Assembly: GCF_002443255.2 (NCBI RefSeq)
Contig: NW_019211456.1
Coordinates: forward strand, 56,243,562-56,307,561
Source: Varroa destructor
Lineage: Eukaryota > Arthropoda > Arachnida > Mesostigmata > Varroidae
DNA length: 64,000 bases
Reading direction: 5' to 3'
This document shows positions 11,939-27,000 of the stretch, piece after piece (positions within the stretch are counted from its first letter, which is position 1; each line of letters begins with the position of its first letter). The position numbers and the translations under genes were made by a program. The notes below the pieces were generated by a model that saw only the letters and a program-made list of their open reading frames with translations, did no database searches and was not told the origin of the DNA.

Positions 11939-13872
11939 GTTCCCCGGCGCATTTTCCGTACCACCTAGTAACTGCCTTCCCTTATAAAAACTTTTAATAC
12001 CCGTACCGCCTTATTTAGAACAAATATTTGGCCCGACAACCTCGTATCTGAGAAAATGAAATTTCTAACATCTTAAAATAAAAGAGGTATCCCTAGATAA
12101 CTTCTGGGACTCGTGCGCTACGAATCAAGCCTAAATCATGCTCCCTTAGAGCACATTGCCTCACTTTTATAGCATAAGCTAATACTTGCAAACATACTAC
12201 TAAAATGCAGTTCATTATTTGAAACAGGAGGAGCTTTTCTCTCGTTCTTTCACATTAAATAAAAGTTCAGAGATCCTTTAATACTAATTTCAGCTATACA
12301 TTACTTAACTCTCTCTCTCTTAGATCTCGTAAAATGCGTTTAGTAAAACAACTACATATAATTATCGAAAAAAAGGAAATAGAAAATTGAGCGCTAGTGA
12401 CGGAGGTAAACTGTAATTTTTTCAGAGATTAAAAAAGTTAAGAGTGCTTTGTTGATGTAGCAAAGGATTATTTGCCTACTGTTGAAAAGCCACTATTTCG
12501 TTACACCGTTATAAATACATATATGTCATGGCGAAGCTGACCCGTAGGTAATGCGTTCTCTCAGCACCTAAATCACTTATTTGTAATATTATTATCTAAC
12601 TCACACAAAAAGTGCACCTTTTATCTCAAAAAGCCACTAAAGAATAGTACCTACCTACGAAATTTTTGAAAGGGACTTTGGAGAGTCGAAGAACAGCCAG
12701 TCCTTTTCGAATCAAGGCTCAAAAAAGGCAAAAAAAAGACAGAGCAAAGCTTCCGAAATGGATACTGACATCTTTGATACATGCATATGATATGAAACTA
12801 AAGGCTAAAAGACTATAGTGAAATGCTAAGTAACTGCTAATCATATATAAGATGGCGTACAGCTCCATATTCACTAAGGTTAGTAAGGTAATCCACAGTA
12901 TTAAAAACACATCAAAAGCATTACAATTTATTCGAATTTCTAACTTACTGAGCTTAATTTTCCTTCAGTTTTATTTATTACATTATGCCGGCATTGTTAT
13001 ATAACATAAGTTTTCTATGGTGTCAAGGTCGTACATCGCCATTGCTGCATAAAGGTTGCTAAACACAGATACAGAGGTATAAGAGGTTAGAACGCCGTCA
13101 GTCGGTAAACTGTCTCTACTGGCAACGACATCTTACAGCTCAGGTTCACCTGACAGGGACAGTAGCTTTCAAGACTCTTAGCGCAGACCTAAACGGCAAA
13201 GACTAATTATCGCATGGTGCGTCCTTTAGGTGCAATGCATTCACCTACCTTGTCTTAGCACTCACTACAGTCTCCGCCGTAAAATGCTACAATAGCATTT
13301 GAGTTGTTATGCAAAAATAAGCGGTCATCTAAATACATCTGAATCCGATGTCCCACAATCTTTATGAACGCATAAGTTTTTATAGTAGGTTACTAGAACA
13401 AGATAGGACAAATCTTTCAGTAAAACACATACTATTTGCAGTGATAACTCGAATAGTAAAAGGGACGAATCTATTTTTATTACGGTTGTGGAATTGACGC
13501 AATTTTATTGTTGGTGCCAAACACGCTGTTGACGAACGATGCAGAATTCACTAAATAATACCTTTTCTGTACTTCGCAGACTGTGAGTCTTGCTAAGTTA
13601 ACGTTGCACTGTTTGGCCAGATCGGTTATGTGTATTTACTCTTTGTAACTTCGTAATTGAATCAATAAAATGATAATAGTTATCAAGTTGTAGAGAGTTC
13701 ACTCTTCCGATAAGTATTATCTCATCGAAGAAGTGAATCCCATTTATTTTTTTCTTCGCATAGTTTACCTCCTTGTTTTAATATTGGACTCAGCCCATAA
13801 TTATTTAACTTGTTTATATATGTACAAGTTTAAACCTTCGCCCATGTTATTCCTTTTTTCTCACTCGTTGTG

Positions 13873-14110
13873 CGACCATCGTCACCCTAATTATCGACCG
13901 GCGAGATCAGTCAGAGGCGACGACGACGTCACATTGACGTCATACGAATTAAAACTAGATCGGTCCAGAGTACAGGAGATAAAGCGGAGAAAAAAGCGAG
14001 AAGACCTGAAAGCAAGGAGAAGTGCTACGATTTATGCCTGTATTGCCGTTAGTCGGCTACATCGGCTGGGCCAGGTTCGCCCGTTCGTACACCGGCTGCA
14101 GTGATCTTTC
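13873..14110. promoter_or_regulatory. Promoter-like GC-richer patch with a consensus CRE
   Basis: Against an AT-rich background this block is richer in G+C and CpG. It contains an exact cyclic-AMP-response-element octamer TGACGTCA at 13935-13942, with a second half-element (GACGTCAC) ten bases upstream. It lies about 8.5 kb upstream of the first tropomodulin coding exon, so it is a candidate 5' promoter for that minus-strand gene or for an unseen plus-strand transcript. No TATA box or start-site consensus was found, and the role is inferred from composition and motif only. Confidence 0.25.
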
Positions 14111-14861
14111 GCCTGCATTCTCGCTAGTTGCTCTTCACGAACAGGAAAAGGACTTGAAAAAGAACAACACGAACACCTGTTGTCTCGCACTCGTGTCCTT
14201 TACATTCGGTGATGATAACCTCAGCTAAGTGATAATCTAGAATTTGTTCTTATCCTTACTAATAATAAAGTATATATTAAATCAGATTAATATTACGCCT
14301 TATCAATAGTAAACACATATCATCGAGGAGAGCGTTTCGGCAACGTGTTTTAGTATTGAAATGGATATAGTTTGTATATAATAAGCTTGTTTTTATTAGT
14401 GTAGTCCCATTTAGCCGCATGTACTGAGTAGTTACTTGTAGACGATAGCACATATAGATATTGGACAATCACAACTATAATGTAGGCTTGAGCAAAGTTC
14501 CTTGCTATTGCAGTGTATGATGTTTATAAAAACAAATCAAAGCGGCATATGGATTGAAAACAGCTCCTACGTTTGTTCTGCCTTGGTATCTGGAGCGGAT
14601 TCGGGTAAATCTATATGGTATGGACATTAACAAGACCACTGGCCTTGCCGTACCAACATTACGAGTCTTGGCGCCATACAGCTGCTCTGATACTATTGAC
14701 TGGTGATGCGGATGGACATGAATGAGCTGCTTATGGGACAAAATGTTGATATTCTTTGCCTGAATGCCATTTGATCTGGGTGCGCCCTAGATTAGTCAGA
14801 CAGATGGATTCTGCTCCGGATCTAATCAATGGCTTCATTCCGTTTTTCATATGGACTGTTC

Positions 14862-14908
14862 TTCTAGCACCTATATGTACATCCACGATGTACATATAGG
14901 TGCTAGAA
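14862..14908. repeat. Perfect short inverted repeat (22-bp arms, 3-base loop)
   Basis: Arms 14862-14883 and 14887-14908 are exact reverse complements, separated only by CAC. The arms start TTCTAGCACC at the outside. A three-base loop is too tight for a normal microRNA or tRNA-like fold, so a snapback duplication is the simplest reading. It is the second such structure in the window. Confidence 0.9.
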
Positions 14909-17900
14909 GCTATAGTAAACTTGTTGCTTTAGTGCGTGACGCAATTCGTGTTGTTAAAGATCGGCCAACTTTTGAGGGAGTCTATAACATTTTAGAAGCC
15001 TATAAATGAATGATAGACGACGTCCAGAGCTGCCAGTGAAATTAACTGCCGATGTGACGATGTATGATCTGATACCTACGCTTTTCAATATTTTAGATCA
15101 GCACTAGAGGATCTTAAGAACGTTCCACGCTGAGATAATGTATACAAATTACGAATGTACGGGCATCTACCGTGAAACGACATCTTTATATCCGCTGTGT
15201 TGGAATCGTCTGACGTTGAGCAAAGGTGCTCACTTACAGCACTGGAAGAAAGCTATTTGAGCTTACGGCGAGGCCTCGCTGTACGACCTTTTTAAAGAAA
15301 AGTACCGCTGGGACTGCGACAAAAAAATGCCAAATTTATGATGACGGCAGGGTCCAATAAGCAAATTCATAACAAAAAAAAAAAAACTACAGTTGGCCCG
15401 AGCAGTTATAGTAATAATCGAAAAATGATTGTTGTGAGAACTATCATAATTATAACGATATTTATATGTTAAAATGTGTGATACCTCTCAGAAAAAAGGC
15501 GCAACAGCCACTAACTGTCATAAACGACAAAAAAGCACAAGTCACTAGTCGTAGCTATCAATCAGCCATTACGAATTAGCACGAACTTTCTAGCACTAGG
15601 TAACTCGCCAGTAAACTTGAAAACCCACCCAAGACAAAGAAGAAGTACCAAACCTTATCTTGTCCTCAGCTTTCCCAGTCCAGACAACGCTAATAAGCCG
15701 CTATAGCTGAGATCATTACGATCAATAGCTATGCTTAAAAACGATAGGTAAGTTGCGCGGCAGGCAAGCAAAGCTTTAGTACTAAATAATTTTGCAGCGG
15801 TACGGTTCCCTTCTCTCTCCGTCTCTCTCTTCATTTATAAGAAAACCCTTTTCTAGATACAAATAGAATGCTACGACAATCTTCCCGCAGCTACCTGGAA
15901 ATATTATCGTCTTTTTGCATATGACTTAGTTCGTCCATGAGCGCAAAAACCATGGAAAAAGATGGTAATAAATGCCTGCTTTGCTGGCTTATCGTATGGA
16001 AGGCGTTGTATTTACTCCCGCTTGTAGTGCATGCAAATATGCACGTAACGTCCTGACTAGCTGCGTTGGTCTTTGCCTGTTTCGGGCCATTTCTAGTGGC
16101 CTAAATCAAAAAGTTGGTCCAAACAGTACAACAGAAGATTCTCGCCATCAAAAACTATTTAATCTATTTTGTCAATAATGTAAAATTAATATAAACGTTA
16201 AATTTTTTTTAATTATTGAATGATTTATTACTATTATTTTTTTATTACCTTAAAAATACTTGACATGCTGGGGTGATTTCTGTTCGGCTTTATTCTCAGG
16301 TATGTCGCTTAACAGTCTCCAGGCCCTCATTGTTGTTGGCGAAATGCCACACCATTGGATAGACCATGTACGGGGTCTGTGTACATTATCTTGCCCTCAC
16401 TAAAAAGCAGAGGTACGACGGAACCGTACAACGCTAATAGAAAGAAAACGAAAAACGTTTGTGTCAAATGCTGATCCAATACAATGTGGCTTGTATAAAC
16501 AATAACTTGAAATACGGAAAAACTGTGCATGAGTAGTGTGATGTATTCGTTGTGCATTTAACTGCCAGTGACCTATCTGGACGGGGTCAGGAATAGCAGT
16601 CGCCTATATAGTAGTGATATTAACGCGACATTTAGATATGCAAATTGAGGACGCCTAGCAAATAATTATATTAGTGAGCAAAAAACGTTATGAATTGGCA
16701 TGTCTTCCAGTGAATAACACACAAAAATACTACAAGATTATTTAGAAAACTGAGGAAACGATAAATTACTACTACGCACAGACGTAGACAAATTTAGTAA
16801 TGATTGTGAGTTAAAATACTGGTAGCTTTGGCAGAACGTGAACTCCAAAAACGAGCTATAGTAGATTACGCTTCTAGACGCTTAGAAGAGGGTGACCAAC
16901 TTCTTTACACGAATATTTGCTACAAATAATTACTATAGTGTAGAAACATTTTCTAACAAATTATAGCGATACTGTTGCTGAAGAAGCCGTTAACAACGAC
17001 CAGTTAAGAATATATTAATGGACGGCATACTCTTTGTGATTAGTTTCCGTGATATCCTCACCATCGACAAAAAACATCAGACACACAACTAGCAGCATAA
17101 CACGACTTTTGTAGTGTTTCTCGTTAGCTAAGATATTTCGAACGAATTTTGCGTCTTGATTAAGTTTGCGCTATCATAAAGTGAAGTCCCTCCTCAACTG
17201 CCATACGCATAAGAACAATGAACATTTACAAGATCCAAAGTAGAATTTGTCACAGATCAAGTAGAAGAGTTTGCTATTTACTTACCCGTATTGGCATCAT
17301 ACAGCACTTTCTCTGCCAGTGCAATTCGGGGAACATTGCGGTAATGAGAAAATTAAATATGGAGTCTATTTTAGTATAGGCTTTTACAACTTACCAATTG
17401 CGCGTAATCAGCTCGGTTGATGAAAAAATGGGTTATAATTCGGTTAATAGTTCACTGCTCGCCGCAAATCATTCCCCTAGAGCCATTACTTAAACTCTAA
17501 ACCTTCCATTTCGCTTTCATTGTTGGCAATTTATCAGAAGTTCAGATATTTAAACGTTATATCGACTTCATGCCATCGAAGGTCTATATTTACTTAAACT
17601 TTTCAAGGTTCGGTCGTTTTGACCAAGCACGGTAGGAATGAGTAAACAAATAGTGCCGGTGGGTTTAGTGTTAGACATATACCATTCTTACATCAGAAAC
17701 CTCCTGCCCTTATCTTCGCACATTAAATAAACTAGAAACAGTTTGATGATAAATAACTTAATGCACATTTTGTATGTGAAGAACATTAACGCAATGGCTA
17801 AATTCAAACAGAAATATAAAAAGCATCATCAGATCAGTGTGATCATCAAGTCCAATCTTGTCACTTGTTCAACTTATTTAAACAGAGACATTGAATTAGG

Positions 17901-18049
17901 CTTCATAGTAAAGTTTAGAAATTTCTCAGCCTCAATGTATATCGTAAAGGAAGTGAGGTTAGCATTAGAATTCAGTAAAACTGCTTTAAAAGTTCTTGGG
18001 AATATCTCTGTTTAAGAATAATGAATAATATCTGAGTTAACAAACGTTG

Positions 18050-18068
18050 CATATATATATATATATAT
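18050..18068. repeat. Short (AT)n run
   Basis: About 19 bases of alternating A and T, one of the shorter AT microsatellites in the window. Confidence 0.8.
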
Positions 18069-21000
18069 GCACACAAAATATCCAGTGAGAAAAAGCTCGA
18101 TAACAGGCCAAGAAGTAAAGTGTACCAATATTTTAAAAAAGTATGTATCACCCTTCTTTTAAAAATGCAATTAAGCAGTTTTTTTGCAAGTAACTCAAAT
18201 CTCCCGCCGTTTTTAATCAGACTGATATACCCAGTTCGTGTCGTATGTATGTTCAGTGGAACAACATGCCCGGTTCCAAATCGCACTGACGACCACTTGG
18301 TCCTCCAAACCATTCCCTTTTCTATATAGGTTTTATAAGCTTAAAGCGACACATATTGAACTATTAACACAACATACCGTATTTATAGGAGCGGTATTAC
18401 GTGCGAAGATGTTACTAAGTGAGCTCCACGACCAGAACTGTCCCAATGCACAACTGGTGGAATTGCATCGAATCAAATTTACTCAGTTTATTCACATTTG
18501 TTAACTACATGCGAGCACAGATAAAAAGCCCGTCTAGTTGGTGCAGACGACACAATAAACTGTTTACTTTATGGAGCCTCGCCCGGTTGCTCATGGCTAG
18601 ACGGCCGCTCGGGAGGGCCAATCAGCAGGAGCAATGTGCGCTCCAAGGGCAAGGATATCTGGCGCCATAGTTCAAACGACAGCTGACAAATGCATTGGGT
18701 ACTTAAGCAAATACTGTCAGATTTCAGACTTATACGTGAGTTGTAGTGCACTACAATTCTGAAAAATGATACATGGATTTAGTAAAGCAGTTTACAGAAG
18801 TGAAAAAGAAAAAGAAGCGAAAAAGGAATAAGAAATTAAAAAATTGAGCACTTAGAAAATAGTCAGTATTCTTTCAAAATATTGTTCTACTTCATCTGGC
18901 CCCTCCAGCAAGTATGGTACGGCTAGTATCAACTAAGCCAAGGCAGCTTTGTAATCGCGCAATGGTGATACATTTGCTTAGTGAAATTAAGGATCAGGGG
19001 CGCGTACACAAGCTAGTCTAGATTTGAAGCTAGGCATAAATCACTCCTTTGCGTGTTGAGAGAGACCAGCCGTCTGAAGCGTTGCTTAACGGCAGTGCCA
19101 TTGAAGGTAAAATTAGGAACACTTATTAATCCATCGAAGAATAGAGAGAGCCGGTACACTCTCAACGTAATAAAAGAAATTATTGTTGAAATAGTTCCTG
19201 AAATGGTAGTTCAGTATTTACTACGGAACCGGTTAAAGTTTTCGACACAAACTTGCGCAAAAAGGTTAACTTCAACCACAGTTTAGAGAAATATAAGGCT
19301 TACTTTGTGTTGAAAAATTAGAATGAGTGAAATGTAGCAGCAGCGTCTTAAACGAACGGTCCTCATCTTAGAAACGCATATGTACAGCCGCTAGTTCGAA
19401 TTCGATTAGAGTATAAAAGCCTTAGTGTATATGTTGTCAGTCTCGGCAAGCAATCTAGCTCTTTACACAGATAGATATTTATATATGTGTATGCGAATTT
19501 CGACAACTCATACATCAGATTTTATGCACTGGACAGTTAGATCGAGCTTATCAAAGGGATACCCTATCTGCTCGAACAGAAGAATTCGTTTTTAAAATGG
19601 CGCACGTTACCTTAGCTTTCAACTCTATCAATCTCAAGATGCAATCTGTATTATATATCTTTATATACCATAATTTTATGATATGCAATCGGCATTGAAA
19701 TTTCTAATTGACAGATAATGATTGGTAAAAGAATTTCTCAAACAACTGCATTCATCATCATACAGTTATCATTAATTCATTTCGACCATAGCTTAAGTCA
19801 GCTGAGTCCGATGTGGAGCGAATATGTATCGAAAAATTGCTAATTTAGGTCTATTTATATCATTTTATACCGAAGAAATTGTTCTCACGTATAAGCCGCA
19901 ACCTATAGATTCAAAATGCAAGGACTATGTCACACATTCTCTAGCGTATAAATACTAACGAAACAATTCATTCACTTTTAGTGATAACGATATAGAATAT
20001 AATTGTTTACGGAAGTGCTATGATCAAAATATTCGTACAAGATGTGTAGGTTTTTGGGGAATTTTGGGAAAAAAATTTCCGGGGAGGCATCCGCAAATTT
20101 CTATGGGAACAAGCAAGAATTAACGGAGACTTCTTCTGTGGACACTTAAGCTAACTTATTATCATAGAATGCAAGCTTTTGAATTTCGATTATCTTCATA
20201 TATATATACATTTTACAGTTTCGTGGGCTGTTTAGTTTACCTGGCCAATAACCTAACCATTTATTTTTTAACATACAAGGTCTTAGAGTCGTTTGCTCAC
20301 TTTTCCTGTATTTACATGATCCACTAGAGACGAAATAGAAGTAGAATTAGCTATAGCTTAGAAATTAGCTTCTATTAAAATCAGTCATGGGCATGTTTGT
20401 CAAGAAGTATTAAAATTATGCCCCTGATGTGGTTAAAAAAATTAACGTATGAATTAGAACACCGAAAGACCATTCGGCCCATCCAAGAGTCAAAATTAGA
20501 CCGAATAGATAAACGTCTATGTGGCATAATTTGAATTGATTACTTGCTTATGATACAATTTTATTTGAGACACTTATTAATAAATAAATAAATAAAGTAC
20601 AAGCTGAAGGTGTGATCTCCAGTTTTAACTGAAATGTATAGATCTTTTTGTAAACGACTATCCGTTCACAGCAGGCTGGCGTCGAATCTGATTTAGTTAG
20701 TTTAAAGTTTCGCGCTTGAATCTTTGTAATTCGACTGTTAATATAAGCAGCATTTAAAAGTGCCCTGAGCTCTAATGATAAGATCCAAGTTCCGGTGATA
20801 GCACAAGAGTTTTTTAGCATCATTTCGTCAGTTGGTGTTACGCTTGCATTGTAACGCTCTTTCATTTATCCTTTTGAGTCGTTGTCTGGCATCCGTCTTA
20901 CGGTAAGCATCGTTCCTCCAGGTTTGGCAACAAACCTCATCGCATTTCACCACATATAGAGCTAAACAATCATCATGATCATTACCGCATGACCGCAAAA

Positions 21001-24000
21001 TCGAATACATGTTGATTTGTGCTATTCCAGGACGTATTACAGATATTATCGGTTATCATGAAAAATGGGCTTAAGCGTAAACTTATCATGGTTTGCTCTT
21101 TTGTTTTTAAATGAGTTTACCAGCACACTAAATTGTAACGTAAATAATGTCGTTGTCTCCTCATAATTTATATTTCCTCTACCTAACCGCTTTTGGTTCT
21201 TACATGTATATGTTAGGTTCATGAGAACCGTTTGAAACAACCTTACGGAATACGCCCGACAAACAATTTGTGAACGGGGTAAGAAATACTACAGTCATAT
21301 GATTACCGCTAACCACTTTTAGTAAATAAAATTTCCTCAGAAATAAGAAGCTTGGGTGCCCCATAAAACTAAAAATTTTTAAAGCACAAAAAAATACGGC
21401 TTTTGACCGCCTCTGCCCCGGCATCAAGAGGCACATATGCGCACTAATCGGTTCCTAAACGAAACTGTAACAAGTGACAAAGGGTTCTGCTCTCTACATG
21501 TCGATATAAAGCATGAGAAACGAGAGGTTAGCTGCAAAATACGATTACGGAAAACTCCAAAGTAAATGACTGGACGAGTTCCCTAACTCTCCAGACACGA
21601 ACAGTTCTAGCAAGAAGGAATGAATAAACTGGTTAAGAGGTAGGAAAAGTCGTGAAGAGTAACAGCGAATCTATAAGAAATTTATTTATTGCTAGATTTC
21701 GAATAAAATACAGTGTTTTTTTGGGGTAATAAAACCAACACTACTTATCTTACAACTTACTATATACAAGTAGAGAAAAGCCATAAACATACGCATTCGT
21801 TTTACACGTATTACGTTTTTTTTACGTGTCTACGTTTTACGTTTCATTCACATTACATATATACACTTTTGTTTTACGCGCAACGACACGTAGTTAACAC
21901 GACAAAAGTTAACACGTTGATATAGCTAAAATATATGTGCCTCTGTGTAAAGCATTTCTCTAGCATAAAAGCCAGATACACCATTATTACTGTAAATGAT
22001 TTGTGTAACTATCGTCACCCGCGACGGCTAGCAAAGACACATCAACTAGAAAGTTTATTGCTGAGGAATTGACGCTGAGTCAACTAAGTTTTTTATGTTT
22101 ATACTTAGGAATAATTGAGCAAAATTATATGAATGAACAGTTGAGTGTTACCTGTTTACTTAGTACATAAATTAGTTTATTTTCATGATTATTTTGGTGT
22201 AGATCATGAATTTTCTATGTTGCCGTTTAGCTAACAACGGCTGAAATAAGCCGCTATTTTTTCGTGGACATGCAAATAGGTTCAAGGCACAAAATTATTT
22301 CGAAATAAAGATCAGCGCGACATTCCTTACGTTATAATGACAACAAGTCAAAAAATAGTTATCGAAACAATGAATGAAACAATAGAAGCAGACCAATTGG
22401 CATTTAAACAATGAGTTGTACACATTGGGCTACTGCGTCATGATTCGCGAGAATTGTCCTTCCTTAAAAATGAAAAATGTGTTACTTATTGGATCCGTTT
22501 GCCTATTTACACACCTACACCTTATTCTCTGATGATCAAACTATCAAACAGAATGTTTACACATACTTAAAAGACTTTCATAGACATTATAAGACAAACA
22601 AAATAAAGACATCAAAGAGAATTGCTAATAGCTAGCCTAATGTAGCTAGGATAAATGTTTCGAGCATACTGCCTGTGTGAAAAACCACGTTATATATGCC
22701 ATTGTAAATACAACAACTGAGTCAGGTAGCTAAGGAAGGCTGCTATATAAGGCTTTCAATGCCCCACGATCTACCATAACTTGCGAATATGTGACTTAAA
22801 AACAATTGATGCTTCAAATTTTGAATTCCATTACAATATTCCGGTGTTCAATAAGATGGAACTAGAAAGCTTTATTTTTGGTTCTGAGTCGTAAGAAAAT
22901 GGAGCCAAGTTTTTCTATGCCATAGTCTCTTTTCAAAATATTCAGAAGTACACGTTGACAGAATTTAATTATTCTGACAGCATAGATGAAAACCCATTTT
23001 ACAAATTGATGCGTAATATTAGAATGTGCCATAACTTAAAGTTGATAATATTATGCACAATGTATGTACGCCTTGAGTACTAAAAGAATACGATTAGAAA
23101 GCAAATGATACAAGTTGGTTTCATCTTCACCTACAACTTCCTTTTTATCTGTGTTTTTTTTTTTAGTATTTAAAGCGTTAGCAGGATTAACAAGATATTA
23201 GTTTTACGTTCTGGTGTTATGAGAAATCAACAGTACTTCATATCTCATGCAACGGTATATTTTGTAAAATTTGCTCTTCAATGGTATTTATACATCTAAA
23301 CTGTTTAGACGTATTTATATGTAAGTATTCTGAAAACAAAACTATCCTATTATTAGATCCAGCACTGTCGGTTGGACGGCTAGATCTCTTCTCTGTCTGG
23401 CGTCAAGATGACTGGCGAACACTACTTCAAGACTATACAATCTATATGAATAAAGAAAGTCGTTGATGTAAATGGTTCGGTTGTTTATCATTTCATATTA
23501 AGTAGTGTTGATGAGCCCTAGGCTTAAAGTTAAAAATTTCAGCACACCCTTTGATGATGACAAGACACTTATGGTCACCATTAATGACGGTGTACTGCCC
23601 ATCAATCAGATGCTCCTTCGACATATTTCTAGCTTACCCTCAAGAGCTATGGAAAGACCAGGCATCACTGAAAACACCAAATGAGTTCAATAACAATAAG
23701 CTATGCAATAGTGTTTTGTTCGGCGATAACTGTGCAAAGAATTTGCTGAAAGTAGGTTAGTTTAATGTAGTTGAAATCATGAAGCGCATTAACCGTGAGA
23801 AGTTCTTAGATTAGAACTCTTATGCAGGCGCCGCTGTCCAGGGGGCTACCTCAAGATCAAAAAGGTTTTCAACGAAGTATTCTGTAATGATTTCTTATCG
23901 CTGTGATACACATTAACGCTTTCTTGGCTCTCATTTAATAATTCGTCCCGAATGGGTCGTTAATGTTATCGTGAGAAATAATGAACATACTAAATTTTAA

Positions 24001-27000
24001 CAACCATATCGCAGATTCGGAACAAACCATCCGCAGAAAGCTGAGACCGAGCTGCGGCTTTTCACGGTGTATACAATTTTATCAAGTCATTGTTTTGTTG
24101 TTTCTGATATACGAAATCATTTGGAATACGTGTGTAGTGTTTGTTTTGCAAAACAAAGCATGGAAGTTTTCCCCTTCAATTGAGTATTTAAAGAGTTTGT
24201 GTGGTAATCTTCATGGGAGAAACCGTTTCGCTCTTTTGTCGTAATTGTTTCAACGATAAGTAAGCTACAAAGGCCGTGAACCACTTTGTTGAGGCAAAAT
24301 ATTCATCGTGTGCTTCCGCAGACCTCTGCCGTCAAAGGCAACACATTTGAAAATGCGCGGTCTATATGCGCTGTCTTCAGCAACATTTATCAAGCTATTG
24401 ATACAAAATCCCCTCAAGCTATTCGGACAGCTAGTTTCCTTCTCTTGCTGATTTAGCATACGCTGTAATATAATTAGCTTAGCCCTCGTGCTCTAGTGGA
24501 TTGTTGATATTCTGAAGAGCTCGCCATCTGCAAAACACGGTCGCGTACAAAAGAGAGCCCAATTTTGTTCTCGTCAAGTTAGCCGTTTTTCGAATAACGC
24601 TTTTTAGAGTCCTCGAGTATATCATATAAAATCCCACCGACTTCCGAAAAAGTCGATAATCTTATAGTTATAGCAGCGTTCTTCTCGCGCCACTGTGCTT
24701 ACTATTTCAATTTTGTGCGGACAGCCCGGGTCGATTCGCAAGCTTAAGACAGGGGAGTCGAGATGCATCTCTGATGGTAGTTTTGCTGTAGCTTTGAGTA
24801 TGACTCACTAAAATAGAAAGGATGCAGATCAAGGTGTTGGACTTGAAGATCGTCTTCTTTTCTTGCATGTTGGTTTTTTAAAAGCCATGCTAACAGAAAG
24901 CATCTTCGTCGCAAAGGTTCATCCTTAATAGCTACAATAGAAACTGAACGATGAATAGATTATTTTTGCTTGAGTATTTATTTTTCCCTTGTTCAAATAT
25001 TGATAACTATCTTGATTAAATAGTGGCTGTATTTTTTGACTGACTAAACTAACAAATATAGTCATCAGAATCGGCTCTGGAAGAAAACAAGTTGTCATGA
25101 ACTTTGTGCTATTCCTATCCGCATTGGGTACAGCGATGAATTTGAAATTTGCTATTACTTGTTTTTTTATTAAATTTATACAGGTAAACAGTCCACTGTT
25201 CATTGTCATCTAGCTGATTATATATCAGATATATCATAGTATGTTTTTGTTGCACGATTTTTTTAGGTCCGAAATCATAAAAAACATTTCTTATGAGCTA
25301 ATTATGTATCCGTGTTTTCCGTATATCAAATCTTAATATTACAGATTAACTAATAAGATTAACAATACCTCTATTCCATCTTACATGTTGTTTTTCATGT
25401 TTCTATGAGTTGAACCTGATTTTGGACAGATTACAATTACATAGCATAATATTACTCATAGTCTATAAACGTATTGACGTTCCCCCGCGACTTAATCGAA
25501 GGTAAATACCCAGAGTGGAATGAACGATCTTTCTCGAGTTTCCTAATATTTCCAGAAACGTTACTGATTCTATTTTTAGTTTGTTTTGCACTTATGGTAA
25601 AGGATTATTACGTAAAGGTAGTTTCAACATATTAAAGATCGCAGCTACAGTATATTAGTATATAACATGTATGATTTTTGTCATACACGTTCGTATGAAA
25701 GGTTACTTTAGCTATTAAATCATAATAATAATAGAAGAACGGGCATGTACTGAAAGATTATAGCTTAAAAAAGCTATACCCGAAATTGATGAGATTTAAT
25801 GGGTGCAAATTATAATTGCCTATAATAATAAATTAGCGCGATATTTTGCCTAATTTTGATCATTGAAGAATCGCACACGTTAAATATACTTCAAGTCTCC
25901 AGTCGATAAGTTGTTCGAACCTATCGATGACCAACATTGATACCGTCAGCAATTTGTGGACGAAAAACCCCAGCCAACCCAAACAAACGATTAGGTTCAA
26001 TTTGAAACTTCTTCAACGCCTTTTCCTTAAATAAATTACTACGGCTACGGTTCCAGGATGCTGTTTTTGTGTGACCACCTGCATATACGCTTTCCGCTTC
26101 TCTCTCGTAGGTGGGCCTATGATAAAAACACATTGCGCAATTTGGGTGAATGAAATTCCTCATGCACGGCGTTGCAGTTCGATACCTCCATGAATATCTG
26201 ATAGCACAGAACATGGGTCCAAAAAACTTTCCGATCATGTGCGCCTTTGTAAGAGAAATACAGGGTGCCCCACGGAGAGCCACGGTGCCAATCGGGGCTT
26301 TATCCGTTTATGTCGCGCTGCTTTGGAGTGCTGAATATCCAACAAACGAGCACCCTATTAGCATCGCAGCTGCTGCTACAGCTACCGCCGCTAGTGTTAA
26401 CTGGTTGGGACTTTTTTGCAGCCTCATACTGGAGCGTTCAGAAAGATACTGAAAGAAATGGCAATGCGGCACGATTCGGTGCTGATATTGATTCGAAGAC
26501 AGATAGCACGCCTTCCTGATTAAATGTAATGATGGCGTGATCCGTCCCCTCGCAGATGGTTTGTTTTAATGTGCTCAACTGAGAAAGTTGACTCGCTTAT
26601 CGCCTCCCTTCGACACGTTTGCTCAACGCGGTTATGCCAAGGATTTAAAACACCTCCAGTCCCGGGCGCACTCAACTGGTGTATGTTTGACTTTCTAATA
26701 CGCAGTTCAACGCCATTTGTTCTCGTCGTTATTGTTGGATTTTGGGGTATCGCTGGGCGCAGGGTTATAGGGCAGGAATTCATTGAGATATTTCATGAAC
26801 CGGTATGATATCATCCTACAAATGCTGAGTTTACTGTGATTTATCTGTACGATTGCTACGCTGTAATTTATGTGACTTTGTGGTTTTTACCATGTTTATT
26901 ACTGCTATGGTGCTCTTATCAAAAGTGCATTTTAAAACGACTTCCTTTATGAAACGGTCATAAATTACCTTTAGACCTAAAATACGTTCCGTTAAACGAG

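Noticed and set aside
14700..15060. Fragments such as MNELLMGQNVDILCLN that recall a LINE endonuclease start.
   Set aside because: The similarity is limited to one short motif with stops around it, and no reverse transcriptase domain follows.
17283..17360. Minus-strand NVPRIALAEKVLYDAN before a CGG|GTAAGT donor.
   Set aside because: There is no AG acceptor between the in-frame upstream stop and the peptide, so it cannot be an internal exon as read.
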